A DNA stretch of 22,932 nt, from positions 1 to 22,932 of the forward strand of contig MU621359.1 in the NCBI GenBank assembly GCA_025399215.1, written 5' to 3'. The notes under the pieces were generated by a model. That model ran no database searches, had not been told where the DNA came from, and saw only the letters and a program-made list of their open reading frames with translations. This document shows, one piece after another, positions 1 to 7,893 of the stretch. This DNA is from Globomyces pollinis-pini. Its lineage: Eukaryota > Chytridiomycota > Chytridiomycetes > Rhizophydiales > Globomycetaceae. Position 1 is the first letter of the stretch. Each line of letters opens with the position of its first letter. A program made the translations under genes and the position numbers.

Positions 1-2
1 AT

Positions 3-209
3 AATTTTACAACTACCCCTACTATTGAAGAACTAAACAACGACTATTCTTTCAATCCTGATGAAATAAATCAAAAAGATTCATTAGACTTCACATACTT
101 TATAGATACAACAGAACAACTAGACTCCTCAATAAGGGATGAAGACAACCAAATGAATTATGATTCAATTACAAAATTTGTGTGTTGTTTGTGTGAAAAC
201 GCTTTTTAG
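3..209 (+). CDS. 3' end of an unidentified gene (partial)
   Basis: An open frame enters from the left edge and runs 68 codons to a TAG at 207-209. The translation is acidic and rich in Asp, Asn, Thr and Ser, with many Glu and Gln, and ends in a short Cys-containing tail (C-C-L-C, then ENAF). It has no methionine near its start, so it is either the last exon of a gene to the left or a decayed fragment. I recognise no family. The composition would fit a disordered C-terminal tail. The neighbouring DNA to the right is decayed, so the possibility that this is also part of a pseudogene cannot be excluded. Confidence 0.4.
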   Translation, partial: NFTTTPTIEELNNDYSFNPDEINQKDSLDFTYFIDTTEQLDSSIRDEDNQMNYDSITKFVCCLCENAF

Positions 210-613
210 AATATTTCTATTAAGAAATAATCAATTCAAATTCTAACTTCATAATCAAACCATTACAGACTATTTACTTTATTGAGTTCAATATTTTTGA
301 TTTTAGAAAATGGCCCATTTTTTGCTGATTTTTCGCTGCGGAGGCTCTTAAATGAGTTTCGTAGAGGTAGATTATTTCCAGAGTAATGAATGATGTAATA
401 GATTTTATCTCCTTACGAGCAGACTTGACTGTTAAAAGATCAATATTTGTAGCCTTTTTCCATTGAAATGAGAATCGTTTAGACAACTCCACTCGTGATA
501 TAATTTACAATGATTCTTCCTTTCATATCGTTGGTGTAGTCTCCTCCCTGTAAAGCAAGTACGATGACTGATATAAGAGAACCCACGTTCATCTCTCCAA
601 GTTTTTTTTTTCA
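210..613. other. No confident gene; short minus-strand frame with signal-like start
   Basis: I see no supportable gene here. On the minus strand a 37-codon frame (ATG at 592-590, stop near 479) begins with a hydrophobic stretch, MNVGSLISVIVLALQGG, that resembles a signal peptide. The frame is too short, and its possible splice continuations are too ambiguous, to call a gene. Overlapping minus-strand frames are unrelated to any family I know. Confidence 0.3.
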
Positions 614-1560
614 AATTCAATCAGGACTTCCGTAGTTGTTGTGGAGCCAGTAGAAGGTATTGCTAATATTCTTACAGTAGTGTTGGTTGATATGGAACAA
701 AGTGCTTCATCGACGCTACAAATTGAAGAAAACAAAACAGCAATCAGAGAACTACAGGAATTAAGCAAAAAACTAGAAGAATCAAACAGCAAACTTCAAG
801 AACCTGTGTCAAAATATATCCAAACAGCAGAAACTATTCAGATTTCCAAACTCACCATTGACAAGCTTGAAAATGACGGTTTTACTCTTATCACACGCAC
901 AGTCAGCTCAATCAATGATTCAGATTATCAATTACCAGAATGATTTCACAAATTTTAATGGCCCATGGGAATAGTGACAAGAAACAAGGACGCATACCTG
1001 GAATACCTAACAGCGTTTACAGAATCATTTACCGAATCATTGAACGGTCTACAAGTCAAAATTTTAATCGAATCATACCATCTGAACACAGTAGTTGGTA
1101 TTAGCCCACATTATTTGAATGGAGAGGCTGATTTGTACGTGATGCCCAGCGCTTGCTGTTAGGTTAGTAGAAACCAGTTGTCAATGATTTTTGAAATGAA
1201 GCCCTACAATATCAGTAGAAATGACTTTGCACAAGCGATTGGATACGGTATTGCTGCGAATTCGTTAATGGATGTTTTAGGCCGTCCTCCTATCGGACTT
1301 TATTGACCAGTGGTATTTGATTTGGATGGATGGGTAAAGAAGTTCATCAAAACGTATGCAGACTCAATAAAACTAACTCTCTCAGATATTCTTACTATAC
1401 TCTGGCGCCTAATTTAGAAATTGGTACAATTTGGATTTCCAAGATGTAAACGGCGATATTGTTCTAGACACCAGTGGTGATTTAGATACAATAGAAGTTA
1501 AAATGCTGAGCTGGTTCAGACATGATAGTTTATTAATACAAATCAAATAAACCCCCAAAT
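614..1560 (+). pseudogene. Decayed PD-(D/E)XK endonuclease-like gene with N-terminal coiled coil
   Basis: The frame from about 614 encodes a heptad-like Glu/Lys/Leu-rich coiled coil (about 715-810) and breaks near 941, where the next conserved-looking block (NDFTNFNGPWE) is in another frame. From 965 the first frame resumes with YLNGEADLYV and then, past a TAG at 1160, MIFEMKPYN and DFAQAIGYGIAAN. The order Asp, Glu-x-Lys, then a Gln helix is the PD-(D/E)XK nuclease pattern. After 1300 another frame change is needed to read DQWYLIWMDG. The first TAG could be removed by a 24-nt GT..TTAG intron (1138-1161), but the other breaks cannot be explained this way, so I call it a pseudogene. From memory the layout resembles nuclease-type Crinkler proteins of fungi; that link is an inference. 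Confidence 0.5.
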
Positions 1561-2238
1561 GTTCATCTCTATTATTGTTAGCAATTGGATTTGCTGGTAT
1601 ACTGAACCTATACAAATACAGAATGCTCGATGGAATTCTATCAACTAGACTCAGCAAAACCCTCTCTCGATCACATTGTACAAAACAAACAGCCTAATTG
1701 TGAAATATCAAGTACTAAGCGGGAATTTAACACAACGGGCAGCAGGTAGTACTAGCCAATTGGAACCAGTTGATTGGGATAAGGGTGATAGTGAGCAGAG
1801 CTTTTCAATTGGGCCAACCTTTTTAGCCATGAATATTATCTTGGAATTTATCGCGACGACTTATTGGAGATACTCTCAAAGACTTTGAGAATGTTGCACT
1901 TGTAATTTCCCACCAACGTCAACGACAGGTACAAATTGAATGAACTTTGAGCAATCCTCAAGAGTGGGTTGATTAAGATTGAAGCCACTATATAAAAGGT
2001 TTATCGTTTAAATCAAAAAACTTTAATACAAGGAGCATTATTGAATTGACATAAGTATTGAATAATCTCATTATTCATGTTTTTTGTCGTGTTTTTTTTA
2101 GCGTCAATGCAACTTAAATGAGTGAGTGTGAAACTTGAGTCAATTTCTCATACAATAACATTGTAGTTAGACTAGATTCATGCCATGCATCAAGCAACAT
2201 AAACCACCTTCATGCATCATGCGTAATGCACATTTTAC
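1561..2238. other. Decayed intergenic DNA
   Basis: No gene is supported. A 70-codon frame at 1676-1888 starts only at a TTG and contains a plausible phrase (TSQLEPVDWDKGDSEQSF), which may be a remnant of the same broken locus to its left. The rest is AT-rich with frequent stops in all frames. Confidence 0.4.
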
Positions 2239-2870
2239 TATAAATAGCATCATATATCTTATCTCCAATACATCACTTAACTGATAGTCAGCATTTCCAT
2301 GGAACAACTGTGTACTCTCAAAAGGCCGAGAGTTGTGTTCGCCTCGCTGACATCACATCAGTGAAGGAACTGATAACTGGTGGATGTTCAGTCCCACCAG
2401 GTAACGTATTTACTACTCATAATGATAGCTTCTAAATCGGCCACTCCTGAAGAGAGGGAAGAGCAGTATTGGTCGTTAGTAAAATAAGCAGCACCTTTTT
2501 TGGTCCGGAAAACCGAACAAGCGTTATCTCAGAAGATTCTGGAAAGGTAATTGGATTGGAAAAGGCTTTAGCTGCCTTGCCAATCCAATTAATTAACATG
2601 AAGCTTCCATTTCGAATGATACCTTCATTCAACTAAATCCTCACACACACCGCCAAATAGGACATATTTGGCACCATGTCCATGTTCGGGGGCACTAGTG
2701 CCAATAAAACCTTTCCATTTACGTGATATCAAATTGAATCACGTCTCTTCTACTGTCGGGAAGAGAACCAGAAGTGATCTGGACAAAATGATTCAAATTG
2801 GGATTAAAAAATTCCGTACTAATAATTCCGCTGACGAGGAACAGCACCCATCCTCTCCTTGGTAATTGTA
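2239..2870 (+). other. Coding-like fragments behind a TATA box; no coherent gene model
   Basis: A TATAAATA box lies at 2239-2246 and an ATG in CCATGG context at 2299-2301. Several short stretches look protein-like on the plus strand: a frame ending ESCVRLADITSVKELITGG before a possible 28-nt GT..AG intron (about 2401-2428), then KSATPEEREEQYWSLVK, then a different frame through 2470-2632, and a TTG-initiated frame at 2668-2865 ending in SADEEQHPSSPW. Higher GC than its flanks also suggests former or present coding use. I could not join the pieces into one frame with acceptable splice sites. It may be a real gene that I cannot resolve, or a decayed one. Confidence 0.3.
2548..2591. repeat. Inverted repeat / hairpin
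   Basis: Perfect 12-bp arms, TAATTGGATTGG at 2548-2559 and its reverse complement at 2580-2591, enclose a 20-nt loop that can pair further (AAAAGGC with GCCTT). It lies inside the coding-like fragments and has no obvious role. Confidence 0.5.
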
Positions 2871-3000
2871 TCTTAATAAAAAACCAAGTTAAAATCATTT
2901 TATATAATTTTCTTTTGAAGTTAGAGACTTTATTTAATTGCTGACTTAGATTTACTGTGGATGAGAAAGTGCAACTTGTACGGTTCGGTGAAATGGCCTG

Positions 3001-3228
3001 TTAATTTAGAACTGATTCAATGAGCTCCAGTAATTCCTTTAGGTGGACCAAATACATTATTGTGTTTTGAGTGTTCATATTAGGATTCATGACCTGTGAC
3101 TCCATAAATTGTGTTTTGTTTTGTGAAGATGATGCAGATGTATAGCGCTCTTGCTTTACATCAAAATAAAATATATTGATCGGGAAGGAATAAACCAAGT
3201 TGTATCTTGAGAAATATTTTGAGCATTC
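3001..3228 (-). CDS. Possible terminal exons of an unknown minus-strand gene
   Basis: Reading minus, an exon 3228-3196 follows a CCATAG acceptor and joins, across a 42-nt GT..AG intron (3195-3154), to an exon 3153-3001 in phase 0. This gives 61 residues ending in MYLVHLKELLELIESVLN. The C-terminal Leu/Glu-rich part is probably helical. No start codon or upstream exon is visible: just upstream lies the AMP deaminase tail copy (3284-3359). I do not recognise it. It could be the end of a small gene or a relic, and the support is only frame continuity and splice consensus. Confidence 0.3.
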   Translation of the reverse strand, partial: ECSKYFSRYNLVYSFPINIFYFDVKQERYTSASSSQNKTQFMESQVMNPNMNTQNTIMYLVHLKELLELIESVLN

Positions 3229-3283
3229 CTATGGTTAATATAAAGTACTGTGTACATGTATATCTAATGTATCTTACTATTAG

Positions 3284-3359
3284 AAATGATTGATGACATT
3301 CATTTAATCCCAAATATCATCATCTTCATTAAAATTTTGATCACCAATCACTCGTCCAA
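3284..3359 (-). repeat. Inverted copy of the AMP deaminase 3' end
   Basis: Read on the minus strand this 76-nt segment matches 7737-7812 (plus) at 73 positions, without gaps. It covers the last 18 codons of AMP deaminase, ending NEDDDIWD plus the TAA stop, and about 20 nt of its 3' untranslated DNA. Weaker similarity reaches to about 3373 (shared TCCAGAC). It sits about 100 nt downstream of the BRCC36 stop, so the two copies form a long-range inverted repeat around the BRCC36-AMP deaminase pair. The reading frame is intact, so it could still end some transcript, but no upstream exon is apparent. Confidence 0.9.
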
Positions 3360-3466
3360 TATGTCAGTCTGGATATCTCTTTTTTTTATATATATATATA
3401 ACGATATGCAATAACAATTGGATAAAGCCAGATAAACTGGCAAGTTTGTGTTTATAAAACGCACCT

Positions 3467-4400
3467 TTATTGACTTCTACAGCATTGTAGGCGATGTTTC
3501 AAGATTTCCATCAATGGCATAACTAGTGCGGTTTGGATTTTCAATATTCTTGCAGATGAAAGTGAAGTAGTCAGAATATCACGGCTTCCTTGAATGATTT
3601 CTGATTCTTCTTCCATATATATTGCAGGTATATCTAACAATCCAAGAAACTTTGAAGAATCAATAACCCCTATTCAAGACGGTCAGGTTACATGGTTTAC
3701 CATTCTTTGAGGGGACTATTTGCAGTGGAATATAAACCTGCCTGTCATTAAATAGTAGACGAAATGTACTTTATAGATTGATCTTCATCTAATATACTTT
3801 GAAATGCTGTTGTTTGGGTTCTAAACGACTTGTTTTGATTTTCATGAAAACAGGAGTAAATGATTCCTATACAATTGATTCAAAGTATGTGATACCTACA
3901 AAGTTGGCATCAAGAGCTTGAAATGATAGTTGAGTTTTTAAATCGACATGAGATGGTAAAACCGTAATTTTAGGATGTGAATGCATCCAACCTGTTACTA
4001 TGAGCAACCAACAATATTAAACCTTGACATCAATAAAATCGAATTTGAAAACCTGAATGAAATGATGAGAATCAATGATAAAGAACCTAGTTGACAATTT
4101 GAATAGGCGAATTAGTACCTAAGACTCTTAGGCCCAAACTATCAGCCTTTTCCATAGCGAGCATGAGCTGTTCATTACTGATTTCAACTCTATCTTTCCG
4201 TTTATCTTTCCTGGAGCAGAAGACGACATCAGAGATGGAGAGACAGCCATCCAATACACTTCCAAGCATCATTGCTGCTACTTCCTCGGATTCTAACCAC
4301 CAGACAAATCAAGAGCACCATTTGATAGAGCGTATGTGGAAAAGAGCAGATGAACTTGAGAAGCCAAAAGCACTTTCATGGGAAAGAAATCTGGCGGCAT
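3467..4400 (-). CDS. BRCC3: BRCC36-type K63 deubiquitinase (JAMM/MPN+ metalloprotease)
   Basis: Six exons (4400-4319, 4292-4119, 3991-3896, 3866-3770, 3741-3701, 3669-3467) join in one frame to 230 residues. The MPN+ domain contains the zinc/JAMM residues: Glu31 in ESEEV, then HSHPKITVLPSHVD with His89, His91, Ser99 and Asp102. RKDKRKDRVEIS is the BRCC36 signature. The usual GWYHSHP is GWMHSHP here. Family knowledge: BRCC36 cleaves Lys63-linked ubiquitin as a zinc peptidase, usually with an MPN- scaffold partner, in DNA-damage and cytosolic complexes. The C-terminal helical part is shorter than in animals (about 316 aa). Introns are 26, 127, 29, 28 and 31 nt; the 127-nt one is a stack of four units. 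ATG 4400 was chosen; the in-frame Met8 is possible. The TAA lies inside AATAAA. Divergent from AMP deaminase. Confidence 0.88.
3992..4118 (-). repeat. Four abutting GT..AG intron-like units inside BRCC36
   Basis: BRCC36 proteins are uninterrupted between RVLG and W(Y)HSHP, yet here 127 nt intervene. Reading minus, they divide exactly into four consecutive GT..AG segments with no bases between: 4118-4087 (32), 4086-4053 (34), 4052-4023 (30) and 4022-3992 (31). Each has the size of the other introns in this window. The outer boundaries give the phase-1 junction TTAG|GTTGG. The units are not clearly alike in sequence. It may be spliced as one long intron, stepwise, or as nested introns. Confidence 0.7.
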
Positions 4401-4653
4401 CACAACAACTGATTGAAACCAATGACAATTTACTGAAGTTATACTATTAGACTAACGCTGGGACTTACCATAACAACTGGATCATACAAAGGAGTCTGTA
4501 ATACCAATGCTGCATCTGATCCAACCCAAACCAGTCATTCGACTCAATCAACGGCCCTCTGCCCCTGATTTGTCATCCCTGTCTCTCGTCATTTATCTGG
4601 TTTCATCTTTCTTCTTCATGCCCCTGAAACTTTCTCTTTTCATTAAATTCCTT
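4401..4653. promoter_or_regulatory. Shared divergent promoter region of BRCC36 and AMP deaminase
   Basis: Only 253 nt separate the two predicted start codons, which point away from each other, so both promoters and 5' leaders must lie here or overlap the genes. The AMP deaminase side (about 4570-4653) is strongly pyrimidine-rich on the plus strand. I see no convincing TATA box. Confidence 0.5.
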
Positions 4654-7600
4654 ATGAAAAACGATCCAGAAACGAAGGAGAGTCCTCCATCTAAACAACC
4701 GGAATCGACCAAGTTCGACACTGCTCGTCCTCCAAATAGTGCTGGAGGGTTGAAGGATACTTCTCCCTTCAACTCTCAAACCTCTCTCCAAGAGTTTGAT
4801 ACTTCCAGTGCTTTCTACGGCACTGTTCACGACCGAGCAAATTTCAGCGCTGATGGTACTTATTGGTATTAGTTCTTTAGTAAGTGTTAGGATGCTCATC
4901 TTTTAGTTTAATTCTAGGGCCCAAAAACAAGACGAAAAGGTTAGATTTGGAGCTTCTGAGCGAGATTTCAAAACCGAAAGCGACTTCTCTATTGACCATA
5001 TGATGCCTAGATTATCTCTTGCCGAAAAGATGGCAGATGTGGTTGGTGCACCAGTCACTTCAGAATCAATGGCACATCCAAGAACCAATGCCAATCTTAG
5101 TGGTAAGTTTTTATTAGATCATGATTTTGTATCTCTTATCAATCTTTCTTATCCTAACTATGGACTGATAGTTGTTTAGGCGGCTTAGCAAAAGAATTGG
5201 AAGATATCTTCACCACTTTAGAAGATGCGATCGAATTACGATCTGAATACATGCATACTTCTTTGCAGTGTCCTGGGGATAATCCTAAAGACTCGGACAA
5301 GTGGGAAGTATATCCTCACCCTCCCCTTCCATCATATCCAAGACCAGTTGATGCTCAAGGGAATGAAATTGAACCAATGGGGCCAGAAACATTTGAATTT
5401 TCAAAAGTGCACATCCCAGGTCCAGATGCTGTGAGTTCCTTTACCTAACACATATAGGTCACATATAAACTTCAATCAGATGGACTTTTTCACATTTATG
5501 AGAACGAAGAAGGTTATACAAACACCGATCATATTAATTTTTAAGATAAAGAAAATGGTGTAAATGAATTGGTGACCGTTCCAACAGTCAAGAAATATTT
5601 CAAAGATTTGGAATGGTTGCTTGGAGTCATTGTCGATGGACCTACCAAATCATTTGCATATAGAAGGTTAAGATACTTGGAATCCAAATTTCAAATGTAC
5701 TTGATGCTTAATGAATATCAAGAAATGGCGGATTCAAAAGTATTTGTATCCCCTTTTTAATCTTTTAGAGTGTACCTCATCGTGATTTTTACAATGTTCG
5801 AAAAGTTGACACACATATTCATCATTCTGCTTGTATGAATCAAAAGCATATGCTACGATTTATCAAGTTTAAATTGAAAAAGTGTCCAAATGTAAACTCC
5901 ATTTTGTTAATGATAGGATGTTTGCTTATTCCGTGACGGAAAACATTTAACTCTTTCTGAAGTATTCCAGAGTTTAAATTTGACTGCTTATGACTTGTCA
6001 ATTGGTATGATGTTAAAATTTCTAATAGTAAAGATACATTGGATATGCATGTACATAGTTTCAATTTAACTTCGGTATTAGGCACACAAAGATTCTTTCC
6101 ATCGATTTGACAAATTCAATCTTAAATATAACCCAATCGGAGAGTCTCGTTTGCGTGAAATATTCTTGAAAACTGATAACTTTATCAAGGGAAAATACTT
6201 GGCCGAATTAACAAAGGGTGAGTTGGATGTATAATTAAATATATAGAGGTCATTTCTGATTTAGAAGCAAGCAAGTATCAGATGGTAGAATACAGAATTT
6301 CAATCTATGGACGGTATTGTTTGCAATTTAATAATGATTTCAGATCGGTGGATGAATGGGATAAGTTGGCAAAATGGGTAGTGGAAAACCAAATTATTTC
6401 TCACAATGTACGTTGGTTGATACAAGTTCCAAGATTGTATAATCTTTACAAACAAACAGGATTGGTCAATTCATTTCAGGATGTACTCACAAGTAATGTC
6501 CTACTTAGCTTATTTATTAGATATTTTTGCACCACTTTTTGAAGTAACAAAGAATCCACAAAGTCATCCTGAGTTGCACGTTTTCCTTCAAAGAGTCATT
6601 GGATTTGATTCAGTAGATGATGAAAGTAAACCAGAAAGAAGAACATATCGAAAATTCCCACCTCCACCAGAATGGAACATTCCACTAAACCCGCCATATT
6701 CATACTATTTATATTATATGTATGCGAATTTGACAACCTTGAACAAATTCCGTCAAAGTCGTGGATTTAGTAATATTACAAAAGTTTTAATTGTATATAG
6801 ATACTTTTGTGTTGCGACCACATTGTGGAGAAGCAGGAGATCCTGATCATTTAGCATCTGCATTCTTAACATCTCATAGCATTAGTCATGGTATTTTACT
6901 TCGTAAAGTTCCAGTATTACAATATCTGTAATGATCAATATCATTTAATAATAGGTTTTATTTGGAACAAATTGGAATAGCCATGTCACCATTATCGAAC
7001 AATGCATTATTCTTAACTTATGAACGAAATCCTTTCTTGACATTTTTCCAAAGAGGATTGAATGTATCATTATCAACTGATGATCCATTACAATTCCATT
7101 TCACCAAAGAACCACTTATTGAAGAATATAGTGTTGCAGCACAAGTAATCATGTTGATTGATATTAAATGTAGATTTTCAAATTAAGTGCAACGGATATG
7201 TGTGAAATTGCTAGAAATAGTGTTTTACAATCAGGATGGGAATTACAACTTAAAAAACGTTGGATTGGATCAAAATGTGATATTCCAGGACCAAGTAACC
7301 AAAAAAAAAAAGAATATTTATATTATAGGTGGGAATGATATTCATAAATCAAATGTACCAAATATCAGAGTAGCGTACCGATATCAAACATTAAGAGAAG
7401 AAAGATTGATGGTACTATCATCATTAAGAGAAATGGGAACAAATGAATTAAAAGTACCTGATCAACCTGTAGATCCTACATATAGTACCGAAGCATCAGG
7501 AAGATTTAGTGTAGAAAATTCATTTCAATTACCTGCTGAACCCATGTTGGAACATGTATTAAAAAAATCACCAAGTTTTCGTAGTCCAAGTACAAAGATA

Positions 7601-7792
7601 CAAACAGATACTGTTAATGCACCACCATTATCATTGACAGGACCAGCAATTGGACTTGGAGATCATCCGATTAATCATGGAGTGGGTTCATTTGCTGGTG
7701 TCTCACTCTTATCCGATCGTATTCATTCCAGACAAGTTGGACGAGTTATTGGTGATCAAAATTTTAATGAAGATGATGATATTTGGGATTAA
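4654..7792 (+). CDS. AMD1: AMP deaminase
   Basis: Sixteen exons join in one frame to 875 residues: 4654-4865, 4918-5102, 5180-5430, 5458-5512, 5546-5739, 5769-5891, 5917-6004, 6034-6050, 6082-6217, 6247-6313, 6344-6492, 6521-6769, 6801-6927, 6955-7144, 7174-7294, 7329-7792. The enzyme converts AMP to IMP and ammonia in the purine nucleotide cycle in the cytosol. Zinc-site residues are in [15 protein letters not shown] (His315, His317); the substrate/catalytic blocks are [12 protein letters not shown] (from Arg581) and [16 protein letters not shown] (656-671). Residues 1-130 are a polar, disordered-looking N-terminus as usual for eukaryotic AMPDs, and the tail ends in EDDDIWD. Introns are 25-34 nt except the first two (52 and 77 nt). 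Exon 8 is a 17-nt microexon. Start 4654 was chosen because the earlier in-frame ATGs (4507, 4618) add a hydrophobic stretch foreign to the family. Confidence 0.95.
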
Positions 7793-7828
7793 ATGAATAT
7801 GATCAATCATTTTTCTTAAAAAAAAGAC

Positions 7829-7834
7829 AATAAA
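7829..7834 (+). terminator. Poly(A) signal AATAAA for AMP deaminase
   Basis: AATAAA lies 37 nt after the AMP deaminase stop, in the 101-nt gap to the stop of the convergent glycosyltransferase gene. The gap is A/T-rich with an A-run at 7818-7825. Confidence 0.55.
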
Positions 7835-7893
7835 AACAAATTTCAAAATTTAAAGTATAACAAAAAATTATATTTAATTTGATTAGAAATCTG

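Noticed and set aside
1138..1161. Intact nuclease gene rescued by a 24-nt intron
   Set aside because: The intron would remove the stop at 1160, but frame changes near 941, 960 and 1300 have no good splice explanation.
2299..2360. Gene starting MEQLCTLKRPRV behind the TATA box
   Set aside because: The frame stops after 20 codons and no downstream exon joins in phase; kept only as coding-like fragments.
3992..4118. Parts of the BRCC36 stack as coding exons
   Set aside because: Tested frames reach a stop (unit 3 as an exon stops in phase; removing only unit 1 stops in unit 4), and the conserved protein has no insertion at this point.
4163..4450. Plus-strand 95-codon frame ahead of AMP deaminase
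   Set aside because: It is the antisense of BRCC36 exons 1 and 2, whose minus-strand translation carries conserved family motifs.
4507..4653. Longer N-terminus for AMP deaminase from the ATG at 4507 or 4618
   Set aside because: The added residues form a hydrophobic stretch unlike any AMP deaminase, and the DNA looks like a pyrimidine-rich leader. Start 4654 gives the usual polar N-terminus.
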